Assembly: GCA_947169115.1 (NCBI GenBank)
Contig: CAMVOK010000018.1
Span: 1-64,000, forward strand
Length of the DNA: 64,000 bases
DNA from: an uncultured Prevotellaceae bacterium
GTDB lineage: Bacteria > Bacteroidota > Bacteroidia > Bacteroidales > Bacteroidaceae
Reading direction: 5' to 3'
Shown: positions 24,343 through 32,937 of the stretch, piece after piece
Numbering within the stretch: position 1 is the first letter of the stretch
How the letters are laid out: each line of letters begins with the position of its first letter
Notes under the pieces: model-generated
Database searches by the model: none
What the model was told of the DNA's origin: nothing
The model's input: the letters and a program-made list of their open reading frames with translations, nothing else
Position numbers and translations under genes: made by a program

Positions 24343-26019
24343 AAGGTATTGCGCAACCGCTTCGGCACAGCGTTCGCCATCGACTCCGGCACTGACGATG
24401 CCACCGGCATAGCCAGCACCCTCGCCGCAGGGGAAGAGACCTTGAAGTCGGATATGTTGTAGTGTCTCATTGTCACGTAGGATACGGACGGGACTGCTCG
24501 TGCGCGTTTCCACACCGATGACGGTAGCCTCGTTGGTCAGGAAACCATGCTTCTGTCGTCCCCAGATTTTGAATGCCTCTTGCAGACGGTGGCGGATGGG
24601 TTCGGGCATCCAGAAGTGGAGGGGAGAGCTGATTAGTCCTGGGGCGTACGACGACTCGGGCAGGTCATAACTGAGTTTGCCATTTACGAAGTCGGCCATT
24701 CGTTGGGACGGAGCCGTTTGCTTCATGTTGCCCTGTTGCCAGCAGGTTCGCTCCAATTCTTCCTGGTAGCGCATCATGCGGAGAGGGTTGTCAGTTCCCC
24801 AATTGTCAATTATGCATTGATTCAGGTCTTCGGGTCGTATCTCCACCACCATGCCGCTGTTGCTCCATCGGCCTCCTCGGTTCGAGGGACTCATGCCGTT
24901 CACCACTATCTGTTCGGGACCACTGGCGGCAGGTACAACGAAGCCACCAGGACACATGCAAAAACTATATACCCCACGTCCGTCCACCTGTTGAACCATG
25001 CTGTACTCGGCAGCTGGTAGGTAGTCGCCACGTCCGTGCTTACTGTGATATTGTATTTGGTCGATGAGTTGCGCAGGATGCTCCAGGCGAACGCCTACGG
25101 CCAGTCCCTTAGCCTCAATTTCTACCTTATTATTATATAGCCATTGATAAACGTCGCGTGCAGAATGACCAGTGGCCAAAATCACGGGGCCATGAAACTC
25201 GCGCCCGTCGGAACAGACAATACCGCACACCTGGGGTGAGGTGCAAGGAGCAAGGTGCAAGGTGCAAGAGGATACGTCAGCTTCTGAGGAGTAATTCAAA
25301 GAATCCAATTCATTTCTCATGCCCCTTGCTCCCTGCTCCTTTCCTCTAATTAGAAGCGCAGTCATGCGCGTCTCAAAGTGCACTTCTCCACCGCACCTTA
25401 GTATCGTCTCACGCATGTTCTCGATGACACGCGGCAGCTTGTCTGTACCGATGTGGGGATGTGCATCACTGAGGATGCTTGGACTTGCCCCGTGCTGACA
25501 GAATACGCGCAGAATCTTCTCACCATTGCCGCGTTTCTTGCTTCGGGTAAAAAGTTTGCCATCAGAGTATGCTCCAGCCCCTCCCTCACCAAAAGCGTAG
25601 TTGCTTTCGGGGTCAACCTTTTGTTCTGGACGGATGCGTGCCAAGTCTTTTTTGCGCTCGCGTACGTTCTTTCCGCGTTCCACCACAATGGGGCGCAACC
25701 CCAGTTCTATCAGTCTGAGGGCGGCAAAAAAACCGCCAGGACCGGCCCCCACGACGATGACCTGTGGTCTGTCACTCACGTCGTGATACACCACAGGCTC
25801 GAACTCTTCCACGGGGGGCTGTTCATTGATGAAAACGCGGATGGTCAGGTTCACAAACACCTCTCTCTGCCGTGCATCGATGCTCCGTTTCAGTGTCCGT
25901 ACGCAGGTAATCGTCCGTTCGTCCCATCCCTGTTCGCGTGCCACATACCTCCGTATCGACTGCTCGTTATACGCATCACGAGGCGAAATCCTCAACTGCA
26001 AATCTCTTGTCATAGCCAT
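24304..26019 (-). CDS. FAD/NAD(P)-dependent dehydrogenase with in-frame repeat insertion
   Basis: A flavoprotein of about 571 residues, similar to the broad family annotated as NAD(FAD)-utilising dehydrogenases. The start MAMTRDLQLR (or two codons later) lies just inside a -7-like box at 26032-26039. The dinucleotide fold is VIVVGAGPGGFFAALR near 86-101, with NYAFGEGGAGAYSDGKL and the C-terminal GLFPCGEGAGYAGGIVSA. Residues of about 228-266 (RGKEQGARGMRNE ... SSCTLHLAPC) are a family A insertion between TALLI and CGIVCSDG. The last residues (GKIKGEGLRIKG) are encoded by CTTAATC-type heptamers that also supply the stop codon. The substrate is unknown. It is convergent neither way: the next gene upstream is divergent. 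Confidence 0.87.
   Translation of the reverse strand: MAMTRDLQLRISPRDAYNEQSIRRYVAREQGWDERTITCVRTLKRSIDARQREVFVNLTIRVFINEQPPVEEFEPVVYHDVSDRPQVIVVGAGPGGFFAALRLIELGLRPIVVERGKNVRERKKDLARIRPEQKVDPESNYAFGEGGAGAYSDGKLFTRSKKRGNGEKILRVFCQHGASPSILSDAHPHIGTDKLPRVIENMRETILRCGGEVHFETRMTALLIRGKEQGARGMRNELDSLNYSSEADVSSCTLHLAPCTSPQVCGIVCSDGREFHGPVILATGHSARDVYQWLYNNKVEIEAKGLAVGVRLEHPAQLIDQIQYHSKHGRGDYLPAAEYSMVQQVDGRGVYSFCMCPGGFVVPAASGPEQIVVNGMSPSNRGGRWSNSGMVVEIRPEDLNQCIIDNWGTDNPLRMMRYQEELERTCWQQGNMKQTAPSQRMADFVNGKLSYDLPESSYAPGLISSPLHFWMPEPIRHRLQEAFKIWGRQKHGFLTNEATVIGVETRTSSPVRILRDNETLQHIRLQGLFPCGEGAGYAGGIVSAGVDGERCAEAVAQYLGKIKGEGLRIKG
25232..25348 (+). repeat. family A element inside the FAD dehydrogenase gene
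   Basis: Left arm TGCAAGG/AGCAAGG heptamers (25241-25266), core GAGGATACGTCAGC (25268-25281) to CAATTCATTTCTCATGCCCC (25306-25325), right arm CTTGCTCC-type (25324-25340). The core belongs to the subtype found in radA. It is antisense to the gene, open across about 39 codons. Confidence 0.85.
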
Positions 26020-26134
26020 CTGTTTTGTGCTCAAAGTTACAAACAAGCAAGCACAAATGCAAGTTTTACCCATAATTTGTCAGATGATACGATGAATTGT
26101 CAAATGTTAAAATCATGTTAAAAGCCCAAGACTA

Positions 26135-26167
26135 TTTGGCGTGAATAAAATTGACTGCATAATTTTG
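26135..26167 (+). promoter_or_regulatory. promoter of the SPFH operon
   Basis: TTTG (26135-26138), 21 bp, then TAATTTTG (26160-26167), about 47 bp upstream of the SPFH gene start. Confidence 0.75.
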
Positions 26168-26213
26168 CGATATCAAAACGATATCATTATAATAACAACA
26201 AAACAATATTATT

Positions 26214-27179
26214 ATGGAAACGAAAGAAAAGAAATTCGAAGGAACCGTCATCAATGGTTTCCTGATGTTGTTCATTAACATGGTGCTTACTCTTGGCTGT
26301 GTGCCCCTGTTCGTCTATGGTTGCATTCATCTCGACCGGGGAATCTCCGATGGTGGTTGGCTGATTGCCATTTCCGTCTTGTCTGCGATTGCAGCCATCA
26401 TCTTCTGGTGCGGTTTCATGATGCTTGAACCCAACGAGGCTCGCGTCTGCACATGGTTTGGCAAGTATGCAGGAACATTCAGCCAGGCAGGATATTTCTG
26501 GATTAACCCCTTCTATTCGACAAAGAAACTGTCCCTCCGCGCACGTAACCTCGATGCCGAGCCCATTAAGGTCAATGACAAAGTCGGCAATCCCGTGATG
26601 ATTGGTCTCGTGCTGGTGTGGAAACTCAAGGACACCTACAAAGCTCTGTTCGAAGTTGACACGCAGACAATGGCTACAACGACCCAAGGTCAGATGGGTA
26701 CGGATGTGAAAAGCATCATGAACGCCCTTGAGAAATTCGTGCGCGTCCAAAGCGATGCAGCCCTGCGCCAGGTTGCCGGCCAATATGCCTACGACGATGA
26801 GGATGGCAGTCGCGGAGAACTGACACTTCGTTCCGGTTCCGAGGAAATAAACGAACTGCTCGAACAGAAACTTGACGACCGTCTGGCTCTTGCCGGCATA
26901 GAGGTTGTAGAGGCCCGCATCAACTATCTCGCCTACGCCCCCGAAATTGCAGCCGTGATGCTTCGCCGTCAGCAGGCTTCAGCCATAATCACTGCTCGCG
27001 AGAAGATTGTGGAAGGTGCTGTATCAATGGTTAAGATGGCTCTTGACAAACTGAAAAGCGAAGATGTGGTAGAACTCGACGACGACAAGCGTGCCGCAAT
27101 GGTTTCTAACCTTCTCGTCGTACTCTGTGGCGACGATTCCGCCCAGCCCGTTGTTAACACAGGAACACTAAATCATTAA
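26214..27179 (+). CDS. SPFH/band 7 domain membrane protein
   Basis: A 321-residue protein with two N-terminal membrane segments (about 15-37 and 47-68) and an SPFH (stomatin/prohibitin) domain: MLEPNEARVCTWFGKYAGTF (about 70-90), then IKVNDKVGNPVMIGLVLVW. A long helical region with EARINYLAYAPEIAAVML (about 233-250) follows. SPFH proteins form ring-like scaffolds in membranes. It heads a three-gene set with a 45-residue DUF4177-like protein (5 bp gap) and a ribbon-helix-helix protein. This order recurs in Bacteroidales, to my knowledge, but its function has not been established. Confidence 0.9.
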   Translation: METKEKKFEGTVINGFLMLFINMVLTLGCVPLFVYGCIHLDRGISDGGWLIAISVLSAIAAIIFWCGFMMLEPNEARVCTWFGKYAGTFSQAGYFWINPFYSTKKLSLRARNLDAEPIKVNDKVGNPVMIGLVLVWKLKDTYKALFEVDTQTMATTTQGQMGTDVKSIMNALEKFVRVQSDAALRQVAGQYAYDDEDGSRGELTLRSGSEEINELLEQKLDDRLALAGIEVVEARINYLAYAPEIAAVMLRRQQASAIITAREKIVEGAVSMVKMALDKLKSEDVVELDDDKRAAMVSNLLVVLCGDDSAQPVVNTGTLNH

Positions 27180-27184
27180 TCAAT

Positions 27185-27322
27185 ATGAAACGCTACGAAT
27201 ATAAGACTATATCCATCTATTGGCGTGCAGAGCGGAAACTCAACCAACTTGGATATGAAGGTTGGGAACTGGTGTCGGTGTGCAATGGTGCCATGTATCT
27301 GAAACGCGAATACGAAGACTAA
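27185..27322 (+). CDS. small DUF4177-like protein
   Basis: A 45-residue protein, MKRYEYKTISIYWRAERKL followed by NQLGYEGWELVSVCNG and ending MYLKREYED. The YEYKTI ... LNxLGxEGWELV pattern is the hallmark of the DUF4177 family, whose function is unknown. It starts 5 bp after the SPFH gene, and its TAA overlaps the next ATG (TAATG), so translation is probably coupled. Confidence 0.85.
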   Translation: MKRYEYKTISIYWRAERKLNQLGYEGWELVSVCNGAMYLKREYED

Positions 27323-27513
27323 TGGCAAACGTCGAGAACAATACCGCCAGCGCAGAAAAGCGCAACAAGACATTCATCCTGCGCATCGATCCGGCAACAA
27401 TGTCGGCAATCGAAGCGTGGGCGGCGGATGAGTTCCGTTCCACCAACGGTCAAATTCAGTGGATTATCACCGAAGCCCTGCGGCGTGCCCATCGCTTGCC
27501 GAAGCAGCGTTAG
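27322..27513 (+). CDS. ribbon-helix-helix (Arc-type) DNA-binding protein
   Basis: A 63-residue protein; the start at 27322 overlaps the upstream TAA. It contains KTFILRIDPATMSAIEAWAA then NGQIQWIITEALRRA, the beta-strand plus two-helix layout of Arc/MetJ-type repressors, ending in a basic tail (HRLPKQR). It may autoregulate the SPFH operon; no partner toxin is visible. Its 3' end overlaps the convergent GH16 gene by 47 bp. Confidence 0.8.
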   Translation: MANVENNTASAEKRNKTFILRIDPATMSAIEAWAADEFRSTNGQIQWIITEALRRAHRLPKQR

Positions 27514-28420
27514 TCGTCGCAGACGGCGAATATACCCTGACGTAATCTACGCAGTACTTCAAGGGAAAACGGCTGTCATCCGGTGTTCCGCCGTTCTCGC
27601 CCAAAGCCAGATTGAGGAGGATGTACATGCCGAAATCTTCCACATCGTTCGAGAAGGGGTTCTCCCCCCTGGCACGTCCACCTCGGTTTATGGTCTTACT
27701 GAGGTCAATGGTGTTCATCAGTTCGTCGTCGAGGTAAAGTTGGATGAACATTTCATCCCAGTCCATGCGCCAGACGTGGAACTTCTCAGCCCAATTGGCA
27801 TCGCTGTCCGTGAAATGCGTCAGCGGAGCCACCACGGAATCCCAAACAGGCGAATTGTCCCTCTCTCCCCTCCAACAGGCATTTGCCAGTATGGAGGGGA
27901 TTCCTTTTGCAATGTAGTATTCCATCATGTCAACTTCCCCACATGAGGGCCACCCCCACTGGTTGCCCAGTAGCCAGATGGCAGGCCACGAACCCGAAGC
28001 CGTGGGTATCTTGGCGCGTACCTCCACACGTCCGTATTTGAAATGGAAACTCTTTCGTGTCGTCAAGCTCGCTGAGGTGTATTCCGCCTGTTGCCTTGCC
28101 CGTCGCCAGTCGTGGGCACCCTCTTCGTAATATGGGTTATTCACCACCTCGCGTCGTCCCTCGATGACGAGCACCCCGTCCTTCACGCTTGCGTTATCTG
28201 CCTGATACCATTGCAATTCGTTGTTCCGCACGAATCCCTGCTCATAGTCCCACCGCTCGTCGGGGCGTCCGTCCTTGTCAAACTCGTCCTGCCATATCAG
28301 CGTATAGCCTTCGTACTGCTTTACGACACTCGTCGGTTTGTATTCGTTCGTGTCCTGTGCTGCCAAAGCCAGGGTCGGCATTAGCAGAAAAAAAGCCTTC
28401 GTCCATATCTTATGTTTCAT
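27467..28420 (-). CDS. glycoside hydrolase family 16, probable beta-glucanase
   Basis: Secreted endo-acting GH16 enzyme with a signal peptide of about 21 residues. LIWQDEFDKDGRPDERWDYE (about 41-60) opens the domain; the catalytic motif is Glu162-Val-Asp164-Met-Met-Glu167 in CGEVDMMEYY, giving nucleophile, assisting Asp and acid/base. The extra residue (ExDxxE) is typical of laminarinase/beta-1,3-glucanase groups, so beta-1,3(-1,4)-glucan is the likely substrate. The length of 317 residues fits a single domain plus a short Ala/Ser-rich tail. It has its own promoter, divergent from the efflux operon, and lies at the far side of the SPFH set, tail to tail. Confidence 0.92.
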   Translation of the reverse strand: MKHKIWTKAFFLLMPTLALAAQDTNEYKPTSVVKQYEGYTLIWQDEFDKDGRPDERWDYEQGFVRNNELQWYQADNASVKDGVLVIEGRREVVNNPYYEEGAHDWRRARQQAEYTSASLTTRKSFHFKYGRVEVRAKIPTASGSWPAIWLLGNQWGWPSCGEVDMMEYYIAKGIPSILANACWRGERDNSPVWDSVVAPLTHFTDSDANWAEKFHVWRMDWDEMFIQLYLDDELMNTIDLSKTINRGGRARGENPFSNDVEDFGMYILLNLALGENGGTPDDSRFPLKYCVDYVRVYSPSATTNAASASDGHAAGLR

Positions 28421-28448
28421 AATCAGGGATTTGAAGTTAATCGCCTCA

Positions 28449-28480
28449 CAAAGATATAATTAAACAAGAAAAAAAGCAAA
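28449..28480 (-). promoter_or_regulatory. GH16 promoter
   Basis: On the minus strand TATCTTTG (28456-28449) lies 20 bp from TTTG (28480-28477), about 30 bp upstream of the ATG. Confidence 0.75.
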
Positions 28481-28599
28481 TTTTACTTGCTTTTTACGAG
28501 CGTGAGTATTTCAAATAAGTTGATTTCATACAAAATAAAACATTATAGCAGATGTTTTACATGATAAACTTCATCTTAAAAAAATAAAAGTGTTAACGT

Positions 28600-28630
28600 T
28601 TTGTGTTTTATCTGATTTGCACTATCTTTG
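28600..28630 (+). promoter_or_regulatory. promoter of the RND efflux operon
   Basis: TTTG (28600-28603), 19 bp, then TATCTTTG (28623-28630), 32 bp upstream of the chosen start at 28662. An in-frame ATG at 28590 lies upstream of this promoter and is therefore unlikely to be used. Confidence 0.8.
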
Positions 28631-28661
28631 TCGGAAGTTATTGCATATCAGACATATCACG

Positions 28662-29768
28662 ATGAAGAAAATACTAACTTTTGTGCTACTCCTGTTGGTA
28701 TTCGTATCTTGTCAGGATAAAAAGCAGGAAAAGACGGCACTCGTTTATAAGACCATGACGGTGGCGCTTTCCACTCAAAACGTAAAGGCCAACTATAGCG
28801 CAACCATGAAGGGGCGGGAGATAGTGGAGGTGCGTCCCCAGGTGAGTGGTCTGATAACCAAAATACTGATTGCTGAGGGACAGAAGGTACGCAAGGGGCA
28901 GACGCTTTTTGTGATTGATCAGGTGCCCTATCAGGCAGCCTTGAATATAGCAGAGTCGGCATTAAAATCAGCACAGGCAGCGGCAGAGTCGGCACAACTC
29001 ACCTACGATAGCAAGCAGCGACTACTTTCGGAGCAGGTGATAAGCGACTATGATGTGCGGACGGCCTACCAGTCGCTGATTGCGACACAAGCCCAGGTGG
29101 CCCAAGCTCAGGCACAGGTGAACAATGCCCGCAACAGCCTCAGTTATACGGTGGTGAGGAGTCCTGTGAGTGGTGTGGCTGGTATGATACCCTACCACGT
29201 TGGGTCTTTGGTCAGCAGCAATATTAGCGAACCACTGATATCGGTGTGCGACGATAGCGAGATGTGGGTTTATTTTAGTTTGAGCGAACGCGAAGTTACT
29301 GACCTTACCCTGCAATACGGTAGTCTGGAGAAGTTCCTACAGGGGATGCCCGACGTATCACTTCTGCTCAGCAACGGCAGGGAATATAGTGAGAAGGGTA
29401 GGGTGGATGCCGTGAGCGGCATTGTGGATGCCAGCACAGGAGCTGTAACGGTGCGTGCAGTCTTCCCCAATTCCCAGCATCTGCTTCGCAACGGCGGCAC
29501 GGGTACGGTGGTGGTTTCTTCCGTCAAGGACAAGGTAATCGTAATCCCCCAGACAGCTACTTTCGAACTACAAAATAAGGTGTTCGTCTATCGTGTTGTC
29601 AATGGTAAGACCGCACAGACGGAAATCAAGGTGGCTCCGTTGGATGATGGCATCAATTATATAGTTGAGGAAGGACTCTCGGAGGGCGATGTTATCATTG
29701 CCGAAGGTGCAGGATTGATAAGAGAAGGACTGGAAGTGAAGGCCTCCCCCTCCCCAGGAGAACCATAA
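28662..29768 (+). CDS. RND efflux periplasmic adaptor (membrane fusion) lipoprotein
   Basis: Periplasmic adaptor that links an inner-membrane RND pump to an outer-membrane channel. The leader MKKILTFVLLLLVFVSC ends in a lipobox with Cys17. The barrel-sandwich region reads VEVRPQVSGLITKILIAEGQ (about 52-71), followed by a long coiled coil rich in Ala/Gln (about 95-155) and TVVRSPVSGVAGMIPYHVGS. The beta-barrel and membrane-proximal domains follow. The last eight residues (ASPSPGEP) come from a truncated family B repeat. It is followed after 37 bp of AAATGGT-like repeats by the pump gene. No outer-membrane factor gene is adjacent. Confidence 0.93.
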   Translation: MKKILTFVLLLLVFVSCQDKKQEKTALVYKTMTVALSTQNVKANYSATMKGREIVEVRPQVSGLITKILIAEGQKVRKGQTLFVIDQVPYQAALNIAESALKSAQAAAESAQLTYDSKQRLLSEQVISDYDVRTAYQSLIATQAQVAQAQAQVNNARNSLSYTVVRSPVSGVAGMIPYHVGSLVSSNISEPLISVCDDSEMWVYFSLSEREVTDLTLQYGSLEKFLQGMPDVSLLLSNGREYSEKGRVDAVSGIVDASTGAVTVRAVFPNSQHLLRNGGTGTVVVSSVKDKVIVIPQTATFELQNKVFVYRVVNGKTAQTEIKVAPLDDGINYIVEEGLSEGDVIIAEGAGLIREGLEVKASPSPGEP

Positions 29769-29805
29769 ATCATAAGTGGTAAATAGTTAAATGGTAAATG
29801 ATTAA

Positions 29806-32800
29806 ATGGTAAATCCCAAGACATTCATAGACCGTCCCATCCTTTCGGGTGTAATCTCAGTATTCATTGTGGTACTGGGCTTGATAGGGCTGTTGAATCT
29901 GCCCATTGAGCAGTTCCCTGAGATTGCTCCGCCCACTGTCAGCGTGCGTGCCAACTACACTGGTGCCAATGCCGAGACAGTGCAGAAGAGCGTCATCATT
30001 CCATTGGAGGAAAGCCTGAATGGTGTGGAGAACATGATGTATATGACTTCCTCGGCCACTAATACAGGTTCGGGTAGCATCAGCATCTTCTTCAAACAGG
30101 GAACGGATGCTGATATGGCGATGGTGAATGTGCAGAATCGTGTAGCCTCGACGCAGGGACAACTGCCTGCCGACGTAACCCGTAGTGGTGTCACGGTACG
30201 CAAGCGTCAGACAAGCAATATAAAAAGCCTCTCGCTCTACAGCCCTACCGATGCCTACGATACCGACTTCCTGACCAACTACATGAAGATTAACATCGAG
30301 CCGCGCTTGTCGCGTGTGCCTGGTGTGGGAGAGGTGAACATCTGGGGAGCAAGTTACAGTATGCGCATTTGGCTCGACCCCTTGCGCATGGCTTCTTATG
30401 GGCTGATGCCTTCGGACATAGATAATATATTGGACGAGCAGAATGTGGAGTCGCCCACGGGAACCTTGGGTGCCGATTCGGAGAACACATTTCAGTATGT
30501 CTTGAAATACCGAGGCCGCTATGAGGAGGAACGCGACTACGAGAATATGGTCATCAAGTCGCTGCCCGATGGCAGTGTGCTTCGCCTGAAGGATGTGGCA
30601 CGTGTGGAACTGGGTATCCAGAACTACACCATTCAGAACAGTACCAACGGCCATTCGGGTGCTAACTGCATGATTGCCCAGACACCTGGCTCGAATGCCA
30701 ACGAGATTATTAAGCGCATCGACGAGACCGCGGTGGAAATACAGAAAGAACTGCCTCCTGGCATGGAGTTGGTCGATGTGATGAGCACCAAGGACTTTCT
30801 GGATGCCAGTATCCGCAATGTGGTGCGCACACTTCTGGAAGCCATCATCTTAGTGGTGCTGGTGGTCTATATCTTCCTGCAAGACCTCAAGAGTACCTTC
30901 ATCCCTTCGCTGGCCATCGTAGTCAGCCTGATAGGCACCTTCGCCGTGCTCTACTTCATTGGTTTCAGCTTGAACCTGCTCACCCTTTTTGCCCTTGTCT
31001 TGGTCATCGGAACGGTGGTGGATGATGCCATTGTGGTGGTGGAGGCTGTGCAAGCGAAGTTCGACGAGGGTTACACCTCGCCCTATCTGGCTTCCGTCGA
31101 TGCGATGAAAGGGCTTACTTCAGCCCTCGTTACCACCACCATCGTCTTTATGAGTGTCTTCATCCCCGTCTGCTTTGTGGGCGGCACCACAGGCGTTTTC
31201 TATACCCAGTTTGGTGTGACGATGGCCATTGCGGTTGTTATCTCCACCGTCAATGCCATGACGCTTTCTCCCGCCCTCTGCGCCTTGATGCTGCGACCCC
31301 GTAGGGAGGGCGACACCAGTTTCTCGTCCCGTTTTCACGAGGCGTTCAATGTCAGTTTCCAGCGTGTGGTGAGTAAATACCAGCGTGGTGTGTTGCGCAT
31401 CTTCCGTCACAGATGGTTACCTTGGGTGGCTGTGGTTGTAGTGTGTTTCCTGCTGGGGTATATGTTAAAGACTACCCGCACGGGCTTTGTCCCTAACGAG
31501 GATATGGGCTCCATCAACGTGAACGTGCAGTGTGCACCAGGCACCAGCATGGCGGTGACGGGAAAGATAACCCGTGAGGTGGAGAAGCGCATTAAGGACA
31601 TTCCGCAGTTCCGACTCTACAACATGACCATCGGTCGCGGTTCCACCTTCGACCAGTCGTCGTCGGCAGGCTCCTTCAATATTCGTCTTAAGAACTGGAG
31701 CGAGCGTAAGCGAAAGGGCGACGACATCAATTCCGTTATCGATGAGATATACCGCAGGACTGCCGACATCACACAGGCGCAGATTCGCGTGAGCACACGT
31801 CCCATGATTTCGGGTTATGGAGCGACGAGTGGCTTTGAACTGCATGTGCAGGACCGCAAGGGTGGCAAGATAGAGGACCTCATGCACTACACCCGCGTCC
31901 TCATTGATTCCCTTAATCAGGAACCAGCCATCTCCCGAGCCTTCACCACCTTCGACACCAAATATCCGCAGTACCGCGTGGAGGTTGATGCAGCCCGTTG
32001 CAAGCGCGACGGCGTAACACCCAATAATGTTCTCCGTGTGCTTTCGGGTTATGTGGGCGGTACGTACAGCAGCAACCTGACGCGTTTCACCAAACTCTAC
32101 CGTGTGATTGTGCAAGCCTCGCCCGAGTTCCGACTCGATGAACGTTCGCTTTCCAATATGCGTGTCCGTAGTGAAAGTGGCCAGATGATTCCCATCACGC
32201 AGTACATCACGATGGAACGTGTTTATGGTAGTGAGGGTCTGAACCGTTTCAACCTCTTTAGCAGTATTGCTGTGATGGGACAGACCGCCGACGGATACAG
32301 TAGTGGTCAGACCTTAGATGCTATCCGTCGTACGGCTGCAAAGGTTCTGCCCGAAGGTTATGGCTACGAGTTCGGAGGAATGTCACGCGAAGAAGCGTCG
32401 CTGGGTAATACTACGGCTGTCATCTTCGTTATTTGCGTCCTGTTCATCTACCTCATCCTCTGTGCCCTCTACGAAAGTCTGTTCATTCCCTTGGCTGTCA
32501 TCCTCAGTGTGCCCTTCGGTCTGCTGGGCAGCTTCATCTTCTCGCGGATGTGGGGGCTTGAGAACAATATCTACATGCAGACGGGTCTCATCATGCTCAT
32601 CGGCCTTTTGGCAAAGACAGCCATCCTGCTTACCGAGTATGCCACAGAGCGGCATCGTCAGGGCATGAGCATCACGATGGCAGCAATGACGGCAGCCCGT
32701 GTGCGTCTGCGTCCCATCCTCATGACCTCGCTTACCATGATATTTGGCATGCTTCCCCTTGTCTTTGCGCATGGCGTAGGAGCAAACGGCAACATCTCCC

Positions 32801-32922
32801 TCGGTGTGGGTTGTGCTGGCGGTATGTTCATTGGTACTATCGCCCTCCTTTTCATCGTTCCCGTCCTCTACATCCCTTTCCAGTGGCTCCATAACCATTT
32901 CGGTCACCGCGTCCTTCGTTAG
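29806..32922 (+). CDS. RND efflux pump permease, AcrB/HAE1 family
   Basis: A 1038-residue proton-driven exporter, the usual length. It opens TFIDRPILSGVISVFIVVLG (first membrane segment), followed by PEIAPPTVSVRANYTGANAE, typical of the porter domain. The proton-relay segment LVLVIGTVVDDAIVVVEAVQ contains the paired aspartates. A second bundle ends GLLAKTAILLTEYATERHRQ then RPILMTSLTMIFGMLPLVFA. It exports drugs, dyes or bile salts in relatives. It is co-transcribed with the adaptor. There is no TetR-type regulator in this operon. Confidence 0.95.
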   Translation: MVNPKTFIDRPILSGVISVFIVVLGLIGLLNLPIEQFPEIAPPTVSVRANYTGANAETVQKSVIIPLEESLNGVENMMYMTSSATNTGSGSISIFFKQGTDADMAMVNVQNRVASTQGQLPADVTRSGVTVRKRQTSNIKSLSLYSPTDAYDTDFLTNYMKINIEPRLSRVPGVGEVNIWGASYSMRIWLDPLRMASYGLMPSDIDNILDEQNVESPTGTLGADSENTFQYVLKYRGRYEEERDYENMVIKSLPDGSVLRLKDVARVELGIQNYTIQNSTNGHSGANCMIAQTPGSNANEIIKRIDETAVEIQKELPPGMELVDVMSTKDFLDASIRNVVRTLLEAIILVVLVVYIFLQDLKSTFIPSLAIVVSLIGTFAVLYFIGFSLNLLTLFALVLVIGTVVDDAIVVVEAVQAKFDEGYTSPYLASVDAMKGLTSALVTTTIVFMSVFIPVCFVGGTTGVFYTQFGVTMAIAVVISTVNAMTLSPALCALMLRPRREGDTSFSSRFHEAFNVSFQRVVSKYQRGVLRIFRHRWLPWVAVVVVCFLLGYMLKTTRTGFVPNEDMGSINVNVQCAPGTSMAVTGKITREVEKRIKDIPQFRLYNMTIGRGSTFDQSSSAGSFNIRLKNWSERKRKGDDINSVIDEIYRRTADITQAQIRVSTRPMISGYGATSGFELHVQDRKGGKIEDLMHYTRVLIDSLNQEPAISRAFTTFDTKYPQYRVEVDAARCKRDGVTPNNVLRVLSGYVGGTYSSNLTRFTKLYRVIVQASPEFRLDERSLSNMRVRSESGQMIPITQYITMERVYGSEGLNRFNLFSSIAVMGQTADGYSSGQTLDAIRRTAAKVLPEGYGYEFGGMSREEASLGNTTAVIFVICVLFIYLILCALYESLFIPLAVILSVPFGLLGSFIFSRMWGLENNIYMQTGLIMLIGLLAKTAILLTEYATERHRQGMSITMAAMTAARVRLRPILMTSLTMIFGMLPLVFAHGVGANGNISLGVGCAGGMFIGTIALLFIVPVLYIPFQWLHNHFGHRVLR

Positions 32923-32937
32923 ATTTCGTATTGGGAC

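Noticed and set aside
28590..28661. Longer N-terminus for the efflux adaptor
   Set aside because: It would start upstream of the promoter and destroy the lipoprotein leader.
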